Shown here in pieces: positions 18,169 through 26,689 of a stretch of DNA of 64,000 bases. The stretch is taken from positions 62,001-126,000 of the forward strand of contig NZ_SOFP01000046.1 of assembly GCF_004402785.1 (NCBI RefSeq), written 5' to 3'. The position numbers and the translations under genes are program-made. The notes beneath the pieces are model-generated. The model made no database searches. It was not told the origin of the DNA and saw only the letters and a program-made list of their open reading frames with translations. This DNA is from Cryobacterium algoritolerans. GTDB taxonomy: Bacteria > Actinomycetota > Actinomycetes > Actinomycetales > Microbacteriaceae. Position 1 is the first letter of the stretch; each line of letters starts with the position of its first letter.

Positions 18169-18238
18169 GTGGCCTCCTCAGGCGCGTGAAGGGGGGGGTC
18201 CGTGTGAGCCCCGGCGTATCTTGGTAGTTTAGGAGCAG

Positions 18239-18916
18239 ATGAGCAAGTCATTTTCTCTCACGGATTCCCTTTCCCTCAGCGACCTCCAGGTGTACCTGAC
18301 CCGCGCCAGCCGGGTGGAGGACGGCTCGGTGCGCCTGATTTCGGCGGCCGGGGTGCTCGCCGTGTATACGGCAATCCTCTACCCGCGCGGTCTTCTCGAC
18401 GGCAGCCCGACAGTGCTCGGCCTGCGCACCTTTGCGCTGAGCGCGCCGGTCGAGCTCGACGCGGTCGTGCCGGTGCGTTCGCTGCTCGATCGACTGGCCA
18501 GGCTCGTGGCCGCGGTGACCATGCCGGACGCGCCGGTCAACGTGACCGTGCCACTCGAGGTGACCACGGTGACCTGGGCGGGGATCTCCCCGCCGAAGGG
18601 CGGCTGGACGGCACTGGGCGAAACGGATGCCGCCCTCCTGCAGGCGTCGGCGGACGCCGGGATCGAGGAGGTCGCCGCGGTCATCCCGACCGGGACGGGC
18701 GGCCAGATCGTGCAGCGCGTGCGCTCCGAGGTGTGGGGCCGGCCGATTCCCGGGCTGGAGATCGTGCCGACCGGTGCGGCCTTCGCCGCCGTCAGCCTTG
18801 GCTTCCTCCCGAAGGAAGAACCCGTGCGCTTGTTCGAGACCGGGCCCTGGACCCGGCTGAGCACGAGCCGCGGTCACATCCTCGTACGCCGCAAGCCCTG
18901 GTCGCTCCGCGCCTGA
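18239..18916 (+). CDS. Conserved-type actinobacterial hypothetical protein
   Basis: A 225-residue soluble protein with no signal or membrane segment. It looks like a well-folded alpha/beta protein (LSDLQVYLTRASRVEDGSVRLIS, VTTVTWAGISPPKGGW, GWTALGE, VPTGAAFAAVSLGFLP). I recognise the general appearance of a Microbacteriaceae core protein of unknown role but cannot name a family. An AGGAG lies a few bases before the ATG. Its stop codon falls inside the first copy of a 20-bp tandem repeat, so the repeat begins exactly at the end of the gene. Confidence 0.8.
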   Translation: MSKSFSLTDSLSLSDLQVYLTRASRVEDGSVRLISAAGVLAVYTAILYPRGLLDGSPTVLGLRTFALSAPVELDAVVPVRSLLDRLARLVAAVTMPDAPVNVTVPLEVTTVTWAGISPPKGGWTALGETDAALLQASADAGIEEVAAVIPTGTGGQIVQRVRSEVWGRPIPGLEIVPTGAAFAAVSLGFLPKEEPVRLFETGPWTRLSTSRGHILVRRKPWSLRA

Positions 18917-19093
18917 CCCGTGGTGATCGAGCCTGACCCGTGGTGATCGAGCCTGACCCGTGGTGATCGAGCCTGACCCGTGGTGATCGAGCCTGACCCG
19001 TGGTGATCGAGCCTGACCCGTGGTGATCGAGCCGTGACCCGTGGTGATCGAGCCGTGAGGCGTGGTGATCGAGCCGTGAGGCGTGGTGACCGA
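18911..19093. repeat. 20/21-bp tandem repeat array
   Basis: Six perfect copies of the unit gcctgacccgtggtgatcga (18911-19030) are followed by three 21-bp variants (19031-19093) carrying gccgtgacccg or gccgtgaggcg. The first copy contains the stop codon of the upstream gene. There are no spacers, so this is not CRISPR. The core GTGGTGATCGAGCC resembles the GGTGGTCGAGCC repeats near 38.7-39.1 kb. Confidence 0.95.
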
Positions 19094-19176
19094 GCGTGAC
19101 GCGACGATGCCCCCGCGATTTCGACAGGCCCAATCACCAATCGACGGGCGCAAGTTCGAATGGGTGGCTCAGTCAC

Positions 19177-19215
19177 GGAAAAAGCACCCTCCCGGCCGCG
19201 TCGAAGGTGCTTTCC
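19177..19215 (-). terminator. Rho-independent terminator of the pucR-type gene
   Basis: AAAGCACC (19181-19188) pairs with GGTGCTTT (19206-19213). Read on the minus strand, the stem is followed by a run of five T residues, 30 bases beyond the stop codon at 19245. Confidence 0.75.
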
Positions 19216-19244
19216 GCGTAACTCAACCTCGCGGATGCGACGTC

Positions 19245-20828
19245 CTAGGTCGCCGGGATGCCTCCGGTCGAGAGGAGGGCTGCCCAGATGTCCGCGCGCG
19301 CGTGGAAACTGCTGAGATCGCGGTCGAGCAAGTGTTCGACCTGGCCGATCCGGGCGCGGACGGTGTGCCGGTGCACCCCGAGCGCGTCCGCGGCCGGCCC
19401 GAACTGGCCGTTCTGCTCGAGCCAGACCCGCACGGTGGCCAGCAGCGCCGTGCCGTGCGCTGCGTCATGGCTGCTCACCGGCGCAAGAGCCGCGCGGCCG
19501 ACCTCTGAGGCGTCCGTCCGGGCCAGGAAGGCGAGCACCCCCTGCCGGGAAATCAGCTCGAAGGCCACGATCCCCGGTTCGCCCTCCTGCGCACGCTCGA
19601 GAGCCTGGCGGGCCTGTGCGAGCGCCCGGGGGAGCGATCGGTACTCGGCCGGGTCGGAAACTCCAACGTGGAGGCCGAACCCGACCAGGTCGCCGAGCAG
19701 CGGACCCGCGCTGGAGTCGACGCACACGACGACGCTGCTGCCCGCACGGGCGTAGAAGACGTGCCCGCCTCGCTCCTCCACCCGGAGTTCGAGGAATTCG
19801 GTGAGGGCATCCAGTCGTTCCGGGGGAGGCTCTGTCACGGCGATCCGCACCGGTTCGACGGGGAACCCACCCCACAATTCGGCGGAGATCGTGCGAGCCA
19901 GTTCGACCTGCCCTCCGAGCTGCGCGTGCAGGAGACCCGACCGCAGGTGGCCGCGGGCGCGGCCGAGTGCGGTGTTCTGTTCGAGGGCGAGCCCGGCAAG
20001 CGCGATCACGCTCGTCACGACCTCCTGGCCGGCCTGGTCCAGCGCGGTCCGGCCACCGAGCGCGAGCACGCCGCGCAACTGGTCGCGACGCCCGAGTGTC
20101 TGCAGGCTGAGGGTCTCGGCGCCGTCGTCGACGCTGAGGCTGGCCCGCTGGCCGCGGCGGAGCATCCGCCCGGCCTCCCGCTGCGCCCGGTCTAGGGAGC
20201 TGCGGGAGGCGGATGCGCCGGTGAAAGCGTCCCGAGGGAAGACTCGGTCGAGGGCGCCGCTCGGGTCGAAGAGCGCGACCCAGTGGCCGAGCTGGCGGGA
20301 CAGCTCGCTCAGGGTGGCGCTCAGGCCGTCGGGACGGAGCGCCGCGAGCGAGATGGCCCGCTGTGCGGCCAGCGTCCAGGTGTCCCTGGCGAAGCGGAGT
20401 TCGGCGACCAGGTCGCCGGCGGCGCGGGCAACGGCAATGAACGGCGTGCCGTAGGGCACCTCGACCAGGGGGATGCCCCTGGCCAGGCAGGCGGCGACCA
20501 GCGCGTCGGGCGTCCCGTCGCGAACGACCTCGGTGCCGAACCCCAGGCAGGCGATACCGAGGTCGGCCAGCCGCTCCGTGTAGCCGGTGTAGAAGGCATC
20601 CGTCGTCGTGTCGGAGGTGAACTGTCGACCGGTGGTGAGCAGCATCTGGCTGGTGGAGAGGAACGGGGTCGGATCCGGCAGATCGGAGCTGTGCACCCAG
20701 TCCACGGGCTGGTCAAGCGCCCCGGCGGGAAGGTCGGTCTCCATGGTCAACAGGCGCAGGTGCAGTCCAGGCTGGGCGAGGAGTCGGCGAAGGGGAGGGA
20801 GCAGCGGCGGGGCCACGGACGGAGACAT
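19245..20828 (-). CDS. PucR-family transcriptional regulator
   Basis: A 527-residue regulator. The N-terminal PucR domain (about 10-130, LTMETDLPAGALDQPVDWVHSSDL then FLSTSQMLLTTG) senses a small ligand, a central region (~300-400) is GGDEF-like but degenerate, and the C-terminal PucR helix-turn-helix is at ~460-520 (LLATVRVWLEQNGQFGPAADALGVHRHTVRARI). Such proteins control purine, GABA or polyamine catabolic genes. It is divergent from the gabT operon with 146 bases between starts, so it is the obvious local regulator. Its ATG follows TACACT by six bases, so the mRNA is probably leaderless, and a TGTACA palindrome overlaps that -10, suggesting autoregulation. Confidence 0.92.
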   Translation of the reverse strand: MSPSVAPPLLPPLRRLLAQPGLHLRLLTMETDLPAGALDQPVDWVHSSDLPDPTPFLSTSQMLLTTGRQFTSDTTTDAFYTGYTERLADLGIACLGFGTEVVRDGTPDALVAACLARGIPLVEVPYGTPFIAVARAAGDLVAELRFARDTWTLAAQRAISLAALRPDGLSATLSELSRQLGHWVALFDPSGALDRVFPRDAFTGASASRSSLDRAQREAGRMLRRGQRASLSVDDGAETLSLQTLGRRDQLRGVLALGGRTALDQAGQEVVTSVIALAGLALEQNTALGRARGHLRSGLLHAQLGGQVELARTISAELWGGFPVEPVRIAVTEPPPERLDALTEFLELRVEERGGHVFYARAGSSVVVCVDSSAGPLLGDLVGFGLHVGVSDPAEYRSLPRALAQARQALERAQEGEPGIVAFELISRQGVLAFLARTDASEVGRAALAPVSSHDAAHGTALLATVRVWLEQNGQFGPAADALGVHRHTVRARIGQVEHLLDRDLSSFHARADIWAALLSTGGIPAT

Positions 20829-20834
20829 GCGACG

Positions 20835-20919
20835 AGTGTACAGGACGGCGAAAGATTAGACGGAGGTTGTACATAGTGGCAGGTGAGGGTCGGGGCTGCC
20901 GTGCATAACATTGCGCAAT
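20835..20919. promoter_or_regulatory. Divergent pucR/gabT control region with candidate operators
   Basis: Two TGTACA palindromes (20837-20842 and 20868-20873) lie 31 bp apart, three helical turns; the first overlaps the regulator's -10 hexamer TACACT. A perfect palindrome ATTGCGCAAT (20910-20919) overlaps a TAACAT hexamer (20906-20911) that could be the gabT -10. Binding by the PucR protein is inferred. Confidence 0.5.
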
Positions 20920-20974
20920 CGGCATCGTCGCCGGCAGTGCGGCGATGCACCTGTGTCGCAGAACTGGAGCAGCC

Positions 20975-22339
20975 ATGACCATCGTCGAAACCCTCACATC
21001 CACCGTGCCGCTCGGTGGTCCGAGCCTCCCGCAGGAACGCCGCCTGGTCACGAACATCCCCGGCCCGAAATCGCAGGCGCTGCACGCGCGCAAGGCGGAG
21101 GCGGTCTCCGCCGGCGTGGGCGTCACCCTCCCCGTCTACATCGTCGCGGCGGGCGGCGGCGTGCTCGTCGACGTCGACGGGAACTCGCTGATCGACCTCG
21201 GCAGCGGCATCGCAGTCACCGGCGTCGGCAACAGCGCGCCCCAGGTGGTCGAGGCAGTCGCCGCGCAATTGGCTCAATTCACCCACACCTGCTTCACCGT
21301 GGCCCCCTACGACTCCTACATCGAGGTCGCCGAGACCCTCAACCGGCTCACCCCCGGCGACCACGCCAAGCGCAGCGCCCTCTTCAATTCCGGTGCGGAG
21401 GCGGTGGAGAACGCGGTCAAGATTGCCCGGCACTACACCGGCAGGCAGGCCGTCGTTGCTTTCGACCACGCCTATCACGGCCGCACCACCCTGACCATGG
21501 GACTGACCGCGAAGAACCAGCCCTACAAGAACGGCTTCGGCCCGTTCGCCGCCGAGCTCTACCGCGCGCCGATGTCCTACCCGTACCGTGACGGCGGCCT
21601 GGACGGGGCCGTCGCAGCCCGACGAGCCATCTCGCAGATCGAGAAGCAGATTGGCGCCGATAACCTCGCCGCCGTGATCATCGAACCGATTCAGGGCGAG
21701 GGAGGCTTCATCGTCCCCGCGCCGGGCTTCCTGCCCACGCTCGTCGACTGGTGCCGCGCCAACAGGGTCGTCTTCATCGCCGACGAGGTGCAGACCGGCT
21801 TCGCCCGCACCGGCGACATGTTCGCGAGCGAGGACGAGGGCATCGTGCCGGACCTGATGGTGATGGCCAAGGGCATCGCCGGCGGACTCCCGCTCTCCGC
21901 GGTCACCGGCCGCGCCGAGATCATGGACTCGCCGCAGGTCGGTGGCATCGGCGGCACCTACGGCGGCAACCCGCTCGCCTGCGCAGCGGCCCTCGCCACC
22001 ATGGCGGCGTATCAGTCCGAGAACCTGGTCGGACGGGCCAGGGAGATCGGCAGCATCCTCACCGGCCGGCTGAACGCCATCCGGGCCGCGGACAAACGGG
22101 TCGGCGACGTACGCGGCCGTGGCGCCATGATCGCAATCGAACTCGTCGACGCGGTGACGGGCGAACCGGATGCCGCCCTCACCGGGCGTGTCGTCGCCGC
22201 CGCCCACGCGCAGGGCGTCATCCTGCTCACCTGCGGTACCTACGGCAACGTGATCCGTTTCCTGCCGCCGCTGAGCATCCCCGACGCGCTCCTCGTCGAG
22301 GGCGTGCAGGTCGTCCAGGCCGCGCTGGCCGCCGCATGA
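20975..22339 (+). CDS. gabT: 4-aminobutyrate aminotransferase
   Basis: A 454-residue class III PLP aminotransferase that converts GABA and 2-oxoglutarate to succinate semialdehyde and glutamate. The pyridoxal-phosphate lysine is K299 in VMAKGIAGG, the Asp that contacts the ring nitrogen is in FIADEVQTGFARTG, and the phosphate loop is NSGAEAVENAVKIAR. The ATG at 20975 has GGAG five bases upstream, which I prefer to an ATG ten codons earlier. It is the first gene of gabT-gdh-gabD-amine oxidase and its stop overlaps the next start. 5-Aminovalerate could be an additional substrate. Confidence 0.95.
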   Translation: MTIVETLTSTVPLGGPSLPQERRLVTNIPGPKSQALHARKAEAVSAGVGVTLPVYIVAAGGGVLVDVDGNSLIDLGSGIAVTGVGNSAPQVVEAVAAQLAQFTHTCFTVAPYDSYIEVAETLNRLTPGDHAKRSALFNSGAEAVENAVKIARHYTGRQAVVAFDHAYHGRTTLTMGLTAKNQPYKNGFGPFAAELYRAPMSYPYRDGGLDGAVAARRAISQIEKQIGADNLAAVIIEPIQGEGGFIVPAPGFLPTLVDWCRANRVVFIADEVQTGFARTGDMFASEDEGIVPDLMVMAKGIAGGLPLSAVTGRAEIMDSPQVGGIGGTYGGNPLACAAALATMAAYQSENLVGRAREIGSILTGRLNAIRAADKRVGDVRGRGAMIAIELVDAVTGEPDAALTGRVVAAAHAQGVILLTCGTYGNVIRFLPPLSIPDALLVEGVQVVQAALAAA

Positions 22340-23646
22340 GCCTTCTCGAGGCCGCGCCCAGGACACTCCTGACCGCCCCGCCGGCAACCCCACTGGCGAC
22401 ACCACTGGCGACACCGCTGGACGACGCCCGCTCCCAACTGGCCAGCGCGATCAACGTGCTCGGCTATGGTGCCGGGCTGCAATCCCTGCTGTCCACTCCG
22501 CGTCGTGAGATGACCGTGGCCGTGCCGCTCCGCCGGGATGACGGCAGCACCAGCCTGTTCACCGGCTACCGGGTGCAGCACAACCTCTCCCGCGGTCCGG
22601 CCAAGGGAGGCCTCCGCTACAGCCCGGGCGTCACCCTGGACGAGGTGCGCGCCCTGGCGATGTGGATGACCTGGAAGTGCGCCCTGATCGACGTGCCGTT
22701 CGGCGGCGCGAAGGGCGGGGTCACCATCGATCCCCGCCAATTCTCCCAAGCCGAGCTGGAGCGCGTCACCAGGCGCTACACCAGCGAGATCCTGCCGATC
22801 ATCGGCCCGGAGAAGGACATTCCCGCTCCCGACATGGGCACCGACGAACGCACAATGGCCTGGATCATGGACACCTACTCCGTCAATGTCGGTTACACCG
22901 TTCCCGGCATCGTGACCGGCAAACCGATCAGCCTCGGCGGCTCGCACGGCCGCGCCAGCGCCACCTCCCGCGGGGTCACCCACATCGCTCTTGCGGCCCT
23001 CCGGCACCGCGGCATCAGCCAGCACGGCGCCACCGCGGCGGTGCAGGGCTTCGGCAAGGTCGGCCACGACGCCGCCGTGTTCCTCACCGACGCCGGAATC
23101 CGCGTCGTCGCCGTGAGCGACCAGTACGGCGCCGTCTACAACCGGAACGGGCTGGACTTCACCCGGCTCAGCGCCTGGGTCGCCGCGACCGGGCGGGTCG
23201 TCGGCTACGACGGCGCCGAGCCGCTCGACGGCGACGCCCTGCTCGAACTGCCCGTCGACCTGCTCGTGCCGGCCGCCGTCGAAGGAGTGCTGCACGAGGG
23301 CAATGCCGCCCGGGTCAGCGCCCGGATCATCGTCGAGGGCGCGAACGGTCCGACCTCCCCGGCCGCCGACCGCATCTTCGCCGAGAACGGCCAGCTCGTC
23401 GTTCCCGACATCCTCGCGAACGCCGGCGGAGTGCTCGTCTCCTATTTCGAGTGGGTGCAGGGCAACCAGGCATACTGGTGGAACGCCGACGAGGTGGAGC
23501 ACAAGCTCGAGGAGCGGATGCTCGGCGCCTGGCAGCAGGTCGTCGAATACGCCGCAGCCAGGGACCTGTCCCTGCGTGCCGCCGCGACCGTACTCGCGGT
23601 TGAACGTGTCGCCGAGGCGCACCTCCTTCGCGGCCTGTACCCCTGA
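22336..23646 (+). CDS. gdhA: Glutamate dehydrogenase (Glu/Leu/Phe/Val family)
   Basis: A 436-residue amino-acid dehydrogenase that deaminates glutamate to 2-oxoglutarate and ammonia, the size of RocG/GudB-type NAD enzymes. The substrate-binding lysine is near residue 89 (RGPAKGGLRY), the catalytic lysine is K126 (PFGGAKGGV), and the nucleotide domain carries GFGKVGHDAAVFL. The ATG overlaps the gabT stop as ATGA, so the genes are translationally coupled. The first 30 residues contain a TPLATPLATPL repeat from a 12-bp DNA repeat and are probably disordered. In this operon it would regenerate the 2-oxoglutarate consumed by GabT and release the nitrogen as ammonium. Cofactor preference is inferred. 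Confidence 0.92.
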   Translation: MSLLEAAPRTLLTAPPATPLATPLATPLDDARSQLASAINVLGYGAGLQSLLSTPRREMTVAVPLRRDDGSTSLFTGYRVQHNLSRGPAKGGLRYSPGVTLDEVRALAMWMTWKCALIDVPFGGAKGGVTIDPRQFSQAELERVTRRYTSEILPIIGPEKDIPAPDMGTDERTMAWIMDTYSVNVGYTVPGIVTGKPISLGGSHGRASATSRGVTHIALAALRHRGISQHGATAAVQGFGKVGHDAAVFLTDAGIRVVAVSDQYGAVYNRNGLDFTRLSAWVAATGRVVGYDGAEPLDGDALLELPVDLLVPAAVEGVLHEGNAARVSARIIVEGANGPTSPAADRIFAENGQLVVPDILANAGGVLVSYFEWVQGNQAYWWNADEVEHKLEERMLGAWQQVVEYAAARDLSLRAAATVLAVERVAEAHLLRGLYP

Positions 23647-23716
23647 TCGTCAGCTCCGGCATAGCCGCCCCGCCCGCGAGAACCCAGCGAACAAGATCCA
23701 AGTGAAAGAGAAAATC

Positions 23717-25177
23717 GTGCCCAGTCGTGAAACCGACCTGCTCGCCCGCGTTCCCGACGGGCTCTACATCAACGGGGCCTGGCAGCAGGGCGGCGGCGAC
23801 CCGATCGAGGTGACCGACCCGGCGAACGGGCTCGTTCTCAAGCGCATCGCCAACGCGGATGCCGCCGACGGCATCCGTGCCCTCGACGCCGCGGTCGACG
23901 CGAGCGCGGCCTGGGCGGCGACCGCCCCGCGGGTGCGCGGGGAGATTCTACGCCGTGCCTTCGATCTTCTCCAGGGGCGCCGTGACGACTTCGCCCTGCT
24001 GATGACGATGGAGATGGGCAAGCCGCTCGCCGAGGCGAACGGCGAGGTCACCTACGGCGGCGAATTCCTGCGCTGGTTCAGCGAGGAGGCCGTGCGGATC
24101 AACGGTCGCTACGGGCTCAACCCCGAGGGTACCGGGTCGATGGTCGTCTCCCAGCACCCGGTGGGCCCGTGCCTGCTGATCACGCCGTGGAACTTCCCGC
24201 TGGCCATGGCAACCCGCAAGATCGCGCCTGCCCTCGCCGCGGGATGCACGGTCGTGATCAAACCGGCCGAGCTGACCCCGCTGACCACCCTTTATTTCGT
24301 GCAACTGCTCGAGGATGCGGGGGTGCCTGCCGGGGTCGTCAACGTGATCACGACCTCCGCCTCATCCGCCGTGGCCGGGCCGATCATCGCCGACCCGCGG
24401 CTGCGTAAGCTGAGCTTCACCGGCTCGACCTCGGTCGGTCGCAAGCTCATCCAGCAGGCCGCCCAGGGCGTGCTGCGCACCTCGATGGAACTCGGCGGCA
24501 ACGCCCCGTTCGTGGTCTTCGACGACGCCGACCTGGACAAGGCCGTCGACGGCGCGATGCTCGCCAAGTTCCGCAACATCGGCCAGGCCTGCACCGCCGC
24601 GAACCGGTTCATCGTGCACGAGTCCATCGCCGCCGAGTTCGCCCGTCGGCTCACCGAACGGGTCATGGCCCTGAAGATCGGCCGCGGCACGGAGGAGGGC
24701 GTCACCATCGGGCCGCTCGTCAACGAGGCCGCCGTGGCGAGCACGGAAGCGCTGGTGCAGGACGCCCTGGAAAAGGGGGCCACCCTGCTCACCGGCGGGG
24801 CGCGGCTCGACGGCCCCGGCACGTTCTACGAACCAACCGTGCTCACCGGCGTCGCCCCGGACAGCGCTATCCTGCACGAGGAGATTTTCGGCCCGGTCGT
24901 CGGCATCGTCACCTTCGGCGACGAGGGCGAGGCCGTGCGTCTGGCCAACGCCACCGAGTACGGCCTGGTCGGCTACGTCTTCACCAGGGACCTCGCCAGG
25001 GGACACCGGATGATCGGCCGCCTGGAAACCGGGATGATGGGCCTCAACACGGGGCTGGTCTCGAACGCTGCGGCGCCGTTCGGCGGCGTCAAGCAGTCCG
25101 GCCTGGGCCGCGAGGGCGGGCTCGAGGGAATCCACGAGTACCTCTCGACGAAGTACACCCTGATCCCGGTCTCCTGA
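23717..25177 (+). CDS. gabD: Succinate-semialdehyde dehydrogenase
   Basis: A 486-residue aldehyde dehydrogenase. The general base E258 (MELGGNAPF) and the catalytic C292 (GQACTAANR) are present, with the nucleotide motif [12 protein letters not shown]. The sequence [32 protein letters not shown] near the C-terminus is typical of GabD. It oxidises succinate semialdehyde from GabT to succinate; NADP+ is the usual cofactor in this subgroup. No ATG fits; the GTG at 23717 starts the conserved N-terminus ([21 protein letters not shown]) after a weak purine-rich site. It is separated from gdh by 70 bases, still within the operon. Confidence 0.94.
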   Translation: MPSRETDLLARVPDGLYINGAWQQGGGDPIEVTDPANGLVLKRIANADAADGIRALDAAVDASAAWAATAPRVRGEILRRAFDLLQGRRDDFALLMTMEMGKPLAEANGEVTYGGEFLRWFSEEAVRINGRYGLNPEGTGSMVVSQHPVGPCLLITPWNFPLAMATRKIAPALAAGCTVVIKPAELTPLTTLYFVQLLEDAGVPAGVVNVITTSASSAVAGPIIADPRLRKLSFTGSTSVGRKLIQQAAQGVLRTSMELGGNAPFVVFDDADLDKAVDGAMLAKFRNIGQACTAANRFIVHESIAAEFARRLTERVMALKIGRGTEEGVTIGPLVNEAAVASTEALVQDALEKGATLLTGGARLDGPGTFYEPTVLTGVAPDSAILHEEIFGPVVGIVTFGDEGEAVRLANATEYGLVGYVFTRDLARGHRMIGRLETGMMGLNTGLVSNAAAPFGGVKQSGLGREGGLEGIHEYLSTKYTLIPVS

Positions 25178-25224
25178 CCCCGATCGCGCTCGAACCCACC
25201 AACGAACACTGCAGGGGAGCAATC

Positions 25225-26586
25225 ATGACCACGATTGAACGCGACATTGTCATCATCGGCGCCGGGGCATCCGGCCTCACCGCCGCGACCGAGCTTCGGA
25301 AGGCGGGCCTCACCGTCGCCGTGCTCGAAGCCAGGGACCGGGTCGGCGGCCGGCTCTGGACCGACGACATCGACGGCGCCATGCTCGAAATCGGCGGCCA
25401 GTGGGTCTCGCCCGACCAGGACGCGCTCAAGGAGACGATCGCCGAACTCGGCCTCGAGACCTTCGCCCGCTACCGCACCGGCGAGAACGTGTACATCAAC
25501 GCCGCCGGCGAGCGCACCCTGTTCGAGGGGGAGATCTTCCCGGTGTCGGCCGAGACCGAGCGCGAGATCCTCCGCCTGGTCGAGCTGCTCGACGGCCTCG
25601 TCGCCCTGACGGATCCCGACCGCCCGTGGGCCCACCCGCGCGCCAAGGAGCTTGATGAGATCTCCTTCAGCGCCTGGCTGGAGCAGGAGACCGTGGACCA
25701 GGAGGCCCGCGACAACATCGGCATGTTCATTGCCGGCGCGATGCTCACCAAACCGGCGCACGCGTTCTCCACGCTGCAGGCGCTGCTGATGGCGGCGAGC
25801 GCCGGCAGTTTCAGCAACCTTGTCGACGCCGATTTCATCCTCGATGAGCGGGTCGTCGGCGGCCTCCAGCAGGTGCCGATCCTGCTCGCCGAACGGCTCG
25901 GAGACGACGTGTACCTCGGCCAGGCGGTGCGCACCCTACGCTGGAATGAGGATGGCGTCGTCGCCGTCACCGATGACCTCGAGGTCCACGCGCGCCGTGT
26001 GATCGTCGCCGTCCCACCGGTGCTGTACAGCCGGATCTCGTTCGAGCCGCCGCTACCGCGCCGTCAGCACCAGCTGCACCAGCACCTCTCGATGGGCTTC
26101 GTGATCAAGGTGCACGCCGTCTACGAGACCCCGTTCTGGCGCGAGGACGGCCTCTCCGGTACCGCGTTCAGCCCCTACGAGCTTGTGCACGAGGCCTACG
26201 ACAACACGAACTTCGGCGACACACGCGGCACGTTCGTGGGTTTCGTGTCCGACGAGGCCGCCGACGAGCTGTTCACGCTCACGCCCGAGGAGCGGAAGAC
26301 CCGCATCCTGACGTCGCTCTCGCACTATTTCGGCGAGAAGGCGCTCACGCCGGTCGTCTACTATGAAAGCGACTGGGGCACCGAGGAATGGACCCGGGGG
26401 GCCTACGCGGCGAGCTTTGACCTGGGCGGGCTCGCCCGCTACGGCGCCGACCTGCGCACTCCTGTCGGGCCGATCTCCTTCTCCTGCAGCGATCTGGCTG
26501 GAAAGGGCTACCAGCACGTGGACGGCGCCATCCGGATGGGACGCGACACCGCGGCGGCGATCGTCGCCTCCGCCGCGCTCGTCTAG
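25225..26586 (+). CDS. Flavin amine oxidase, putrescine-oxidase-like
   Basis: A 453-residue FAD-dependent amine oxidase. The dinucleotide-binding motif GAGASGL is at about residues 12-18 with the RDRVGGRLWT sequence after it, and the C-terminal FAD contact is GYQHVDGAIRMGRDTA. It resembles the putrescine oxidases of Kocuria and Rhodococcus, which convert putrescine to 4-aminobutanal with hydrogen peroxide. Being last in a gabT-gdh-gabD operon supports putrescine or a related amine as substrate; the aldehyde would then have to be oxidised to GABA by GabD or another dehydrogenase. A good GGGAG site precedes the ATG. A perfect 12-bp hairpin follows. Confidence 0.88.
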   Translation: MTTIERDIVIIGAGASGLTAATELRKAGLTVAVLEARDRVGGRLWTDDIDGAMLEIGGQWVSPDQDALKETIAELGLETFARYRTGENVYINAAGERTLFEGEIFPVSAETEREILRLVELLDGLVALTDPDRPWAHPRAKELDEISFSAWLEQETVDQEARDNIGMFIAGAMLTKPAHAFSTLQALLMAASAGSFSNLVDADFILDERVVGGLQQVPILLAERLGDDVYLGQAVRTLRWNEDGVVAVTDDLEVHARRVIVAVPPVLYSRISFEPPLPRRQHQLHQHLSMGFVIKVHAVYETPFWREDGLSGTAFSPYELVHEAYDNTNFGDTRGTFVGFVSDEAADELFTLTPEERKTRILTSLSHYFGEKALTPVVYYESDWGTEEWTRGAYAASFDLGGLARYGADLRTPVGPISFSCSDLAGKGYQHVDGAIRMGRDTAAAIVASAALV

Positions 26587-26646
26587 CCGGACCGCCGCAC
26601 CTGCTGCGCCGCGGCGACCCTCGGGTCGTCGCGGCACGTCGTAGGG

Positions 26647-26678
26647 AAGCGGGCGCGCCGTAGATCGCGCGCCCGCTT
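26647..26678 (+). terminator. Hairpin terminator of the gab operon
   Basis: AAGCGGGCGCGC (26647-26658) and GCGCGCCCGCTT (26667-26678) form a perfect 12-bp stem with an 8-base loop, 60 bases after the amine-oxidase stop. Confidence 0.75.
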
Positions 26679-26689
26679 ATTCCAGGCGT

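Noticed and set aside
18911-19093. CRISPR array
   Set aside because: Units are directly adjacent with no spacers, and no cas genes are present.
21751-22335. N-terminal extension of glutamate dehydrogenase into gabT
   Set aside because: The extension is the +1 shadow of gabT; the ATG at 22336 overlapping the gabT stop gives the expected protein.
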